Position numbers and translations under genes: made by a program. A DNA stretch of 64,000 nt from Rachicladosporium sp. CCFEE 5018 (taxonomy: Eukaryota > Ascomycota > Dothideomycetes > Cladosporiales > Cladosporiaceae): NCBI GenBank assembly GCA_002077045.2, contig KZ111148.1, positions 900,791 through 964,790 of the forward strand, in the 5' to 3' direction. Of the stretch, positions 55,249 to 64,000 are shown one piece after another. Numbering within the stretch: the first letter of the stretch is position 1; each line of letters starts with the position of its first letter. The notes under the pieces are model-generated. The model was not told the origin of the DNA. It saw only the letters and a program-made list of their open reading frames with translations, and did not search any database.

Positions 55249-56512
55249 ATGGCTCCCTCGCTACAGCAACAGGCCGCAGCCATCCAACGCAAGCTCGAGG
55301 AACACGCTGCCGATATTCAGCGCAAACTGGCTCAAGAGGCGGACCTCATCGCTGCACGCGAAGGCTTTTTGACAGCACTGGACAGATGCAGGATAGATGA
55401 GATGGACGTCGCGGCATTGTGCGACGAGGTTGAGGCGGACTTCGCGGCCATTCAGGCGGCGCATCTGGCCAAGCGCGCACATCTGGACGCGAAACTGGAT
55501 GCGATCCAGGCGTGTCGCGATGAGGCGGAGGAGGATCTCAAGAGGGTTGCGAGGAGGATTGAGGAGTTGCAGGCGGTGAGTTAAGCTGGGGGGTTTGATG
55601 TGAAGCGCATGCGCTGACCGTGATATGACAGACTGATTACTCCGCGTCGATCGATGAAGGCAGTGAATCCGGCGATGACATTGCCACCGCAATCACGCCT
55701 GCTGGCCCGAAGCCGAGGATGCCTGCGCACCAGAAACACTTCCTGCTCGAAGCGCGCTTGCTGCGCTCAAGCGCAATGACGCTTATAAGGCTTTCCGCTA
55801 TCCTGTGACGCTAAGCTACGATGCGCCCGACTACGAAGATGTCGTTCAGCAGCCTATGGATCTCACGACCCTGGCAGCTAACTTGTTCCATGACAAGTAC
55901 GCCACAGTTGTAGAATTCATGGAGGACTACAACTTGATCTACTCGAACAGCGTGCTGTATTACGGAGCCAAGAACGCGATCACACAGGCGGCCGACAAGA
56001 TGAATGAGCAATTCACGGAGCATCTCAGAGGGTTCCACCTGCGGAGTCCGTTCATGAGGTACGATATCTGGTCCGCATAGCTTTTGACGCATCGCTAACG
56101 ACCAGTAGTCCAATGTTCTCGCGGGCACTCCAAACGTCGATTATGAGCATGAGACAGCAGTCCACAGTCTGCCGACCGTTGCGTCCAGGACAGAAGGTGT
56201 GATCGGTCTGAATTCGGGCACAGACAGCGTTGGAGCCTTCGGCTTCGAAGCCAACGCCGCCCTCCGCCGCCAGACGACTTGTCGGGGTCCAAGCGGCGTC
56301 GGGGCAATCTGGACCCGGACCGTAAAGACCAGAAGGCGAACAAGAAACGCCCGGCGGACGCTGAACTGGACGGCATGACTTCTGGGTCAGTGCCCGTGAC
56401 CGAAGCCGACGGCGAGGGCGGGCAATTGGCTTCGAGCGGCGTGGTGGGATCGCGCAAGGTACCGCGCAGGAACTATGCCATCCTACCGCCCGGCTTTGAC
56501 AACGAGTCTTAG
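55249..56512 (+). pseudogene. Tandem family member B1/3: coiled coil + bromodomain, Cys cluster deleted, frameshifted
   Basis: Exon 1 (55249-55575, 109 codons) is a coiled coil that best matches A1 (KLDAIQACRDEAEEDL against KLDAISACRGETEEKL). Intron 55576-55631 is phase 0. Exon 2 starts like A1 (RMPAHQKHFL) and continues into a bromodomain (PDYEDVVQQPMDLTTL, then DYNLIYSNSVLYYG), but a frame change at about 55,755-55,765 separates the two parts. The acetyl-lysine Asn is Tyr (YY). The donor after the bromodomain has lost one G. The Cys cluster is missing, and the gene ends with a tail nearly identical to that of A3 (GMTSGSVPVTEAD, VVGSRKVPRRNYAI). It looks like a fusion of member 1 and member 3 after deletion of the DNA between them. 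Confidence 0.6.
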
Positions 56513-56548
56513 ATGGCTGGCGCCGTCTTGCAGAAGTAGTTGGAATAA

Positions 56549-57058
56549 TCATTGAAGAACACGATAAGGGGGTTGGCGGACTTGCACTAGCTGCAGATCT
56601 GTGCCCGCGAGGCTCACGGCGAAGCGCATGGCGATTGAGCTCCACTCCAAGCGAGTGCATGAGATCTTCAGACAGTGTGCCGGGGCTGTGGTACAATTGT
56701 CGAGAAGTAGCGGGTTAGAACTCCGCGTCGGATCTGTATCGCAGTACCCGATAAGAAGAGGTCCCGATGTCCAAGCCGGCACTTTCGTGATGTCTTCCAC
56801 AATGATCGTGCTCTATGATATCGTCAGGGCATAGCCAGCGCAGTTGAAACGTTGTTTCCATAAATGGGTTTGCCATTCGGGACATGTTGGCTTTGATGCT
56901 GTAATATTGGTCGAGGTCTGAACGGCATCCGTAGTTGTGGACTCCGTAATGGCCGTTTTCTCGGCCTGGGGCAGAAACCCGCCCGGCAGTGGATTTGGAA
57001 GCAGAAGCAAGCCTGCCAGCCTTATCAAGCCAACCAGTATTTGCTTCCGGTTTGGCAT
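56549..57058 (-). pseudogene. Small secreted protein, copy B, broken by TAG
   Basis: Same gene as 21,407-21,823. The signal-peptide region and Cys pattern are retained, but the codon at 56,813-56,815 is TAG where copy A has CAG, leaving 81 residues. The frame beyond stays open to 56,549 and matches copy A. CAG-to-TAG is a C-to-T change in CpA context. Confidence 0.65.
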
Positions 57059-58365
57059 TGTGACTAGCTAGCGAGTTAGCATGTGCCAGGACCAGATATG
57101 GATGATCACTACGAACTGCTGGGGCGATAGGCGAGCTGACTTGTTGGCATCACTTGTACGTCGCACAACGAAACTGTGAACGAGATTGTGTATAGAGAAA
57201 AGAGTAATCTGCGCGGCTCTCATGCCCGTGTGTCTGCAAACGAGATCATAAGTACTTAGCTTTTGGGTTATGGAGGGTGCGAAGCAAGGAATCCAGTGTT
57301 GCTCGAATGTTCAGCCTTTGGTGCACGTCGGGAACCCATGGAAGATTCCGCTACCAAGTAGCCATGCAGCTGAACCATAATCACGACGGGACGTGTTGGA
57401 TGATGAATGAGGTCGAGAGACATGTTCTCTGGAGAGATACACTGTCGACTGGATGAAGGTACAGATTGTGGCGCATGTCTTGGCTGTCTTCTTTTCCCTT
57501 TGTAAGACCATCGTCCCATCTCAACCTTCTGCCTTCGCACCAGGTCTTCCGGATACAGACTTGCTAGCACCTCCAGGACCTACACACTAAGCCTTGGGGC
57601 AATTCACGCGATCGGGTCTTGCGTCCTAGATGCAGCCATTCTCCATAAAAGTGTGAACTGTAGGCGGACCTATCTTATCTCGGGGCACGAAAGTGACAAG
57701 AAGCATGGATGCTGGTCGTTAGGCTCCGCCCTGGAATTGGTGCAAGTTCGGATAGGACTCTCCAAACGCCTTGGACCAGACGCGCCAGTGGCGGAGACTT
57801 GCACACCTGGGAAAGGCAGCGGCTGCTTACATCGCTAGGACTTCGTCGTTTGGCTGCGAAGACGCTCAGATTGAGCGTAGGAATCGTGACTGCGGCGACA
57901 GAGCTCGTCCTGCAATGGGTGAGATTTGTGCCTTAATCTTTCCTACTCGCGTCGGTTCCATCTGTTCATGCGCTCTGTGTTCCGGTTTGCATCGGCAGAG
58001 CGCACGCGTTTGGAGTGCCTGCAATGACCCGCGATCTGGCACAAACGCACTGCGCGGCCGTTGGGTAGGTCAGTCCCGGTACACATCTTCCAGATTACTT
58101 GTGGCCTGGCCATTGACTGTCAGTGTTCTCCACCTTGGGCATATATGTTGGATTGACGAAAGCCACTTCCAACCCGACCGCGGCAAGGATACCACACTCG
58201 CGAGCTCCGGCGAGGGTCCTTAAAATTTTCGTTGGAGGGTCTTACAGCGCTGCATTTGGAATCAGCTGTCTCTCGAGGCTACAAATGTCACACCAGCAGT
58301 TCCAGGCGCGACCGCGGGAGCAGATCACAGACTCGGACTTTCACGAAAGCGGACACACGGCCGAC
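57059..58365. other. Intergenic between secreted protein and B4
   Basis: 1.3 kb matching 21,824-23,166 of copy A at roughly 85-90%; no gene supported. Confidence 0.5.
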
Positions 58366-59789
58366 GTGACACCACCATGTCGACGTCTTGAGAGAGTCCA
58401 ATGTATGCTTGAAGAAGTCAAGCGCCGGATATAAGAAAAGGCGAAGCTTGCTACCTTGCATAGTAACCTAGAAGCTACCATCGAGGCATCTCAGGCCGCA
58501 GAGGCTCGGCTTTTCCTACAGCGAAACGAGCTCTACGCCGCGCTTGCACTGCATCAAGAGCAAGTGCACACGAAAGCGGCCGAGATCGACGCAGCCATGG
58601 ATGCTGCCAAAGCCCGTCGAGATGGCGAAGAACAGCAATCTCGGCACATAGAGGCGCAGATCGAATGGCTACAGACCGTGAGTCTCAATAATGCACTGCT
58701 GCTCGACTTGACTGACGTACTGTCGTAGTCAGCATTAATGCAGGCCCTTGCCCTCCCTAAATTAGACGACCCTGTTCCGGACATGGCAGTCTTGGAGCCC
58801 GTAGGAACGATGCCCATCAATCAGAAGTCGCACCTACAGCGTCAGCTCACTGCCCTGCGACTTTACAGGATCTCAGAGTACTTCGTGTGGCCCGAAGCCG
58901 GCATGTCTACCGATGGACGAATCGCGAACGAACCGATGCATTTGGTGATGCTCGAGCACAATCTCTGCAACGATAAGTACTCCTCGGTCTCCAGTCTTGT
59001 GAACGACTTCAAGCTCATAGCGGCGAACGCTCGCAATCAGTATGGCGACGATCACGATCTGACTCATGCCGCCATGAAGATGCAAGAAAGATTCCTGTCA
59101 ATGATCGAGGCTATGCCAGCTGCAGACAAGAATCTAGAGGCATGTGCTCCAGTCGCGCGTATCCAGTCGCGTACACGTGGAGGCATACTAATAGAACCTA
59201 GGACGGCGAAATCGAGGACATCTGCGACACGGTAGCCGACGAAGTAAGTAACGATACTTCCGACGGTAGCAGGACTGTCGCTCACAGCGATGAGAGCCAC
59301 GACCATAGCGCAGGCGCAATGCCTCATTCCGAACCACCGCGTACACTCTATCGCTCAATCCGAATCGGGCGACAATGGACGATCAGTCCAAAGCAATGGG
59401 ACAGCCTGTCGAAGAAGCGCAAGCGGTTTGTCGATCGTGCTCGCAGCGTACTGGATACGTCGGACGGGCAGGTAGCGACAAAGGCGTGCGAGGGGTGCAA
59501 AACTCATGATCATGCATGCATGGTGTTCAGAGATAATATACGTCGGGAGCACTTCGCCACGGACGAAACTTGTGCGCTGGCATATAGTAGGTGTCGCATG
59601 GAGCAGATTCGTTGCTCGCTGCAAGACGACGGGGTCGCTGAGGCCACGCACTCACAGTCGCGGTCGCGGATGACTGGATCAGTAGCACCGACGAGAGACG
59701 CTGGACCACTGGCTGGGACGAGTCAGAATGCGCACAAGCGAAAGCGTATGATACCCTCTTCCGAGGCTTCTGGTGAGGTAAATGAGTAG
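58366..59789 (+). pseudogene. Tandem family member B4: start lost, TAA stop, one zinc ligand lost
   Basis: Counterpart of A4. The start codon position reads GTG (58,366) instead of ATG. Codon 23 is TAA (58,432-58,434) where A4 has CAA. Downstream the coiled coil, the 51-nt intron, the bromodomain-like exon (EPMHLVMLEHNL) and the Cys exon are all recognisable, at about 80-85% protein identity. In the cluster the first Cys of the second pair is Tyr (TAT 59,583-59,585 against TGT 24,385-24,387), so zinc binding would be impaired. Both nonsense and Cys changes fit C-to-T at CpA on one or the other strand. The tail keeps a basic patch (AHKRKRM). Confidence 0.68.
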
Positions 59790-59919
59790 CCTCGCCCTAA
59801 CGAGATATAAGTAAGCTTGGTCGTTCCTGCCGTTTTAAAGTGCTGTACGACTTGTGTGTTTCGCATCTTGCCAACCGCATCGCACGAACACACATCGGTG
59901 TCCATTACACTCCCTCCAA

Positions 59920-60698
59920 ATGGCCTCACACCTACAAAGAGTGCATCAGCAGCTCGGCGCTCTGATCGACCAGGAGCGTCAGCTGCAGGAGCGGAAAGAT
60001 CGCAACACAGCCGCGCGTCAGACATTGGAAGAATCTTATAGACGCGAGACAAAGCGCCTTGATGAAGAAGCTCAGAGCATCGACGATGGGCTGGCATTCA
60101 TCCGTAGCGAGGACACTGTGGGTATCTCACGCAAGGGCTGTACGTCACAATTGCTAAAAGTCATTACTAGAAGCTGGCCAAACAATCAGTCGCCTCACTC
60201 GCTATTCCCACGCAGCCACCGTTCAAAACCTCGCATGAAGCTACCACCGTGCTAAATCTGACGTCAAGCTCTACGCTGGTCACTCTCCATGACCTAGGGT
60301 CCGGATCCGCAAACCGACGCAATAAAGATCTTGGCCGCGTGGACAAGCCCGCCAGCATATCCGCACAGTTTTGCAATCCTCTGAGCCTGAAACGCAAGGC
60401 CGAAGCAAGCATTGTTGGGCGCATCAACGAGACGGCCGCGGGTATGGCGGCAGCTGAGCCCTGCGAGCGTTGCGTCGAGTATGGAATCGGCCGCACCTGC
60501 AGAGTCTATATTGCCACTGCCAGAGCGCGATACTGCGCAAGAACTAAAGGCTACAAGTGCAGCAATTGCGTGGAGAAGCGAGCGAAGTGCTCTATCGTGT
60601 CTGAGTTGAAACCCGGTGGGAGATGTGGGTTGCCAGACGCGGAGGACGACGACGACGAAGAGCCTGTGCCGAAGAGACAGCGAGTGGACGAGAAGTGA
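59920..60698 (+). CDS. Tandem family member B5: coiled coil + six-Cys cluster
   Basis: Two exons, 59920-60117 (66 codons) and 60171-60698, joined by a 53-nt phase-0 intron (TTGCTAA branch, CATTACTAG acceptor), giving 241 residues. The coiled coil shares RQTLEESYRRETKRL with A5, but the exon is only about 45% identical to it. Exon 2 has an NLS-like LKRKAE, the conserved RINETAAG helix end, the cluster CERC-x8-C ... CSNC-x6-CSI, and an acidic then basic tail (DAEDDDDEE, PKRQRVDEK). No lesion seen. This is the cleanest short member of the family. Confidence 0.66.
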
Positions 60699-61152
60699 TG
60701 TGGTGAGGAAGTCTCGGAGCTTTGGGCGAGACTAGGAGGGCCACATTCGATGGAACCCTGAAGAGCTTCAGCACTCTGTATCGACCACAACTCGCAAGCA
60801 CGCCACAGCGTCTCCGTGGTGCCGCTCACTAGATGAGTCTTTGTTTCTGGCCTTTCCATCCATTAACCTAGCTGCCCTCATGATGTATCCCGACATCACC
60901 TGCCAATGCGCTGCGTAGGCCACAGTTCGCTTGAGCGCCGTGCTCATCATCACTTCGGGCCTCACTCGCGAATGAGTGATGTGGCGGCGTAGTGAAACCT
61001 AACATGTGATGTCGATCATTCTTTCTGCTTCTGGCATTCAAGTGTTAACAACTTCCTAACGCTTCTCTTTACACTCAACAATAATTCGACGACCCGTCAG
61101 GACATCGCCCACGACTCCGCAACGCATCAAGACGACTACCAATCATCACGAC
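60699..61152. other. Intergenic between B5 and B6
   Basis: 454 bp; no supported feature beyond the presumed B6 promoter. Confidence 0.4.
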
Positions 61153-62011
61153 ATGTCCGACCTCACGAACGAGGTGCGCAAGTACTTGGAGGCGTCCTTG
61201 AAGAAGCACAACGCCCGCGCTGCAAAAGTCGAAACGTTGTTGCGCGGCTCGAACGGAAGCGAGCAGCGAGCCATGAACGAGGTTGAACGTTCTGGTGAGA
61301 GCGAGGAAGACGTTGGAGCCAATGGAGAGGTACGTTTACATCTGAGGGGAAAGAGGCCTGGCGCCATTACTGACCTGAGCGCGGTAGGATCAGTCGAGCG
61401 AAGAAGCTGGAGACCATAGCCTCTTCGTGGCCGAGGACGAAGAAGAAGTTTCTGCGGTCGATAGCGAGGTCACCGGTGAAGCCCACCAGACCCTATCGGC
61501 TATATCCAGCCACAAGGAGCGCGTCTGTACCGGAGCGGAATGCAGCCACGCCGGAGACAAGCCAGAGCTCTATCACGACGGGAAAGGCAGGCTGTATCTT
61601 GTGAGACCGGCGAACAGGAAGGAGGAGGTGTGGAATGCCCAATCGCTTCTCATGAAGCTCACCATCACTCATCCTCACCACATTACTCAGACCGTGTGGG
61701 GGATGCCATCGCCCACACTGTGCAATCACTGTCAGAAGAAGAAGAATAGTCCACAGTGCATGGTGTACACGAAGGACGGGCGGGAGAAATTCTACTCCGA
61801 TCCTAATTTCCAGGAATTCAAGTGCAGCAACTGCATTCAGCCAATCAGGGTGCCACGCTGCTCCCCTTCATGCGCGAGAGGCCGGGCAAAGGGAAAGGGA
61901 AGCACAGCAAGGGTAGGCATGCGAAGCGTGGAGCCAACGGGGACCTCGACGGAGGAGACATCCTTCTGTGAGGCTAAACGCCGCCGGACTGCCACAGCAC
62001 TACCGCGGTAG
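61153..62011 (+). CDS. Tandem family member B6: coiled coil + six-Cys cluster
   Basis: Exons 61153-61329 (59 codons) and 61388-62011 (58-nt phase-0 intron) give 266 residues. Exon 1 is a short helix (VRKYLEASLKKHNARAA) aligned with A6 (LREYLTTSLQQARASAA). Exon 2 has an acidic stretch, the YLVRPANRKEEVW and THPHHITQTVWGM segments shared with A6, and the cluster CNHC-x8-C ... CSNC-x8-C, followed by a basic Gly/Arg tail. Overall identity to A6 is about 30% despite the same position, orientation and neighbour. No bromodomain and no lesion. Confidence 0.65.
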
Positions 62012-62205
62012 GTAGGGAGTGGTCCACATGGAGACCAATCATGGTCGTCTGAGTTGGGTCATGGAAGGTGATGGACGTCGATGGGACATGTACTCTTGCT
62101 CTCTTGGCGCGCAGTCGGGCTCCATGCGCTCTGACTGCGCTTGGCAGAGACTTAAGATGCAGCACGGATGGAAGTCCTGGGCCCAGTAACGTAGGTAGGG
62201 AGGCC

Positions 62206-63645
62206 TCAAGCGAGAGGCTCAGCAGCAGAGTTCTGCACACTAGTCCAACCAGGATCCGGTAAATGCTCTCCCACATACCCTTCCCTCTTGACTTGTAATA
62301 GCGCAGCATCAATCTCCAGGCTTAGACGCTCAGCCAATGCCCGTCGACTCTCATCTTCGTCCTTCATCAACCTCATCACAATACTATGGAGGTCCATCGC
62401 TGTACCAGCCCGTAGTTCCGGCAGCAGAGCACAGAGATTGCGAAAGACTGGCATGTCCGGCAACCTGCCAAACTTAATCCAGTCTAGCTTCGCGAGTGAG
62501 AACTGTTCGGCAACACTCAGAGACGAGCGGATGATGGCATTGCTCCACGTTTCGTTCTCTTTGATATTGTTGCACACTTCGCCGTAGTTCACCGCGATGT
62601 TCTGTATCCGCCGTACCAGTATCGTAATGATCAGCTCGCTCAACGATGCCACCGCTAGTGTGCCTAGCCATGCTAGCTGCCACCACGCCGCCATGTTGAC
62701 CATACAGATGACTGACGCTGCGCACGCGACGGAGCCGGAGAGTATCCACAGCCAGTGTAGGATATTGTTTTTAGAACTGCGGTTGAACGTGTAGGTCATC
62801 CGCGCCCACGTCTCCAGCGTGTCTTGCCGAGCGACGAAGATGATCTTACCACCTTCAGGACGTTGGTAGATCGCGTGACGACGTGTTGGGTCCTCCTTGA
62901 TGCGGCGGTCCAGCTTGTCCTTCGTGCGCACCATAGGAACGAAGCTTACGCTCACAGAAGCGGTCCAATGAGATGTGTAGGAGAGGAAGAGGACCGATGA
63001 CCATATGTCGCCTTGGAGGATGCTGAGGATGGTGCCGCTGAGAAGGAGCAGCCCGGCAAGGAGGGAGATCAGGCTCAGACATATGATCTCGAAGCGGACA
63101 GAGGTACTCTCGGTGGTCGACTTCTTGGTTCTAGAAGAGACTCTGGCCGGGCGTGCGACGCCCTGGATATCTTCCAGATGCACAATAACAAGGTCGTTCT
63201 GGGGGTAGCGTGAGGGCTGATAGCCAAGTATATCCGCGAGCCAGAAGTTGCCACCGGAGACCGGCAGCTCACTGAAGCTGATGTCTGTCTTCACATCAAG
63301 CACACCAATGTCGGCTTTGCACATCTCGGTCGCTGGATGTATCGACTTCTGCTGAGATACTACGTGATTGACAAGCATCTTGAACGGTGCTAGCACTCCA
63401 CCGACCATCATTGTATGAGGCCATCGAAAAATGCCTGGATTTGGCTGATTGTACAGCCTGACTGCACTCGCTGCGGCGCGAGGGTTGTGCAGGACTGCCA
63501 GAAGGGCCAAGGGGTCGAAGGACAGTTCCTGGCTGGTCTTGCGCAGTGATGCTGGTAGGATATCGCCCAAGGGTAGAGATGCTGCTGCTCCTTCGGCAAA
63601 GATGCTCAGCAGGGTCCATAGTGGAATTCGAGGGTGGCCAGACAT
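62206..63645 (-). CDS. Multi-span membrane protein, copy B (full length)
   Basis: 479 residues, one exon, over 90% identical to copy A over 450 residues, with the same hydrophobic segments. It reads through where copy A has TAA (CAA here) and adds VKREGYVGEHLPDPGW and a short tail. Function unknown. Its conservation contrasts with the neighbouring B5 and B6. Confidence 0.75.
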   Translation of the reverse strand: MSGHPRIPLWTLLSIFAEGAAASLPLGDILPASLRKTSQELSFDPLALLAVLHNPRAAASAVRLYNQPNPGIFRWPHTMMVGGVLAPFKMLVNHVVSQQKSIHPATEMCKADIGVLDVKTDISFSELPVSGGNFWLADILGYQPSRYPQNDLVIVHLEDIQGVARPARVSSRTKKSTTESTSVRFEIICLSLISLLAGLLLLSGTILSILQGDIWSSVLFLSYTSHWTASVSVSFVPMVRTKDKLDRRIKEDPTRRHAIYQRPEGGKIIFVARQDTLETWARMTYTFNRSSKNNILHWLWILSGSVACAASVICMVNMAAWWQLAWLGTLAVASLSELIITILVRRIQNIAVNYGEVCNNIKENETWSNAIIRSSLSVAEQFSLAKLDWIKFGRLPDMPVFRNLCALLPELRAGTAMDLHSIVMRLMKDEDESRRALAERLSLEIDAALLQVKREGYVGEHLPDPGWTSVQNSAAEPLA

Positions 63646-64000
63646 TCTGCCTCACGGTGTCGCCTGAACGAAGTCCCTGCACTATGCAGCTCCCTTTAGC
63701 GACCCAAGGCCGACTTTTGGTCCGTGATCAGCGGCAACATGTACCCGTAAGACATCCTGAGCGACTTTGTATGTTGGTTATATAAGAAGGAGAGGACGAT
63801 AAGAGATATGTTACCTGTACACGCCTGCCCTGTTCCAGATGAAGCTGGTGCGCCTCATCAGCCCCCGAGTCGTCCACGACGCACACGGCGCAAAACGGCG
63901 TCTGCACAGTGTGCATGATTAGCGTCGCGGTGAATGGGCCCAATGATAACGAAGATCGTCTGGTGCGGACGCCTATACTTCAGTGATCTCGATATCTGCG
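63646..64000. other. Upstream of the membrane protein, copy B, to window end
   Basis: Matches about 28,481-28,825 of copy A, including the conserved minus-strand frame with DDSGADEAHQL. Nothing further can be supported before the window ends. Confidence 0.45.

Larger units (their letters stand above)
48352..64000. repeat. Copy B of the large direct repeat
   Basis: Collinear with 9,556-28,825 in the same orientation and still matching at the window end. It lacks about 3.3 kb relative to copy A, between family members 1 and 3. It contains more broken genes than copy A: kinase, orphan, secreted protein, B1/3 and B4. Because it begins exactly at a scaffold gap, it may be a true duplication or a homeologous or haplotype contig placed next to copy A. 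Confidence 0.9.

Overview
The window looks like nuclear DNA of a filamentous ascomycete. Introns are short (about 47-110 nt, mostly 50-60), with GTRNGT-type donors, CTAAC-like branch sites and YAG acceptors. The gene set is fungal: condensin SMC2, SAGA subunit ADA2, a YPK/Gad8-type kinase, AKR1-type palmitoyltransferase, a P-type H+-ATPase and a Zn2Cys6 regulator. The protein style suggests Dothideomycetes, perhaps a black-yeast or Capnodiales relative, but that is inference. I see no tRNA, rRNA or transposase gene.

Layout. 1-9.2 kb: SMC2 3' end, a GMC oxidoreductase, an epimerase-like gene broken by a stop in its nucleotide-binding loop, a 3-hydroxyacyl-CoA dehydrogenase, a gamma-glutamylcyclotransferase-like protein and a Cys-rich orphan. 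About 9.5-28.8 kb (copy A): GST, STEEP1-like protein, an orphan, ADA2, YPK kinase, six tandem members of an unrecognised gene family with a small secreted protein among them, and a multi-span membrane protein. 29-48.2 kb (single copy here): AKR1, a secreted NTF2-like protein, a two-span membrane protein, H+-ATPase, an orphan and a Zn2Cys6 transcription factor. 48,252-48,351 is an assembly gap of 100 N. From 48,352 to the window end (copy B) the GST-to-membrane-protein block repeats in the same order and orientation. Copy B is either a direct segmental duplication or a homeologous contig joined across the gap.

The main novelty is the tandem family between the YPK kinase and the membrane-protein gene, numbered A1-A6 in copy A and B1/3, B4, B5, B6 in copy B. 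Members combine an N-terminal coiled-coil exon, sometimes a bromodomain exon, and a C-terminal six-cysteine cluster. The cluster has Zn2Cys6-like spacing except for a long central loop, and is preceded by a short conserved helix ending in I-x-[DE]-T-x-x-G. The resolved introns are phase 0, so the bromodomain behaves as a cassette. Housekeeping flanks of the two copies are about 90-100% identical, yet family members in matching positions are often only about 25-50% identical in protein. Several carry stops, frameshifts or lost zinc ligands, many of the form expected from C-to-T change at CpA. The locus resembles a rapidly turning over, possibly self-recognition or regulatory, gene array under repeat-induced decay. 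That interpretation is inference.

The two copies are mosaics. A block of about 210 bp in ADA2 has no difference at all, while sequence beside it differs at 10% or more, as gene conversion would produce. The YPK kinase and one orphan are frameshifted only in copy B; the membrane protein is shortened only in copy A.
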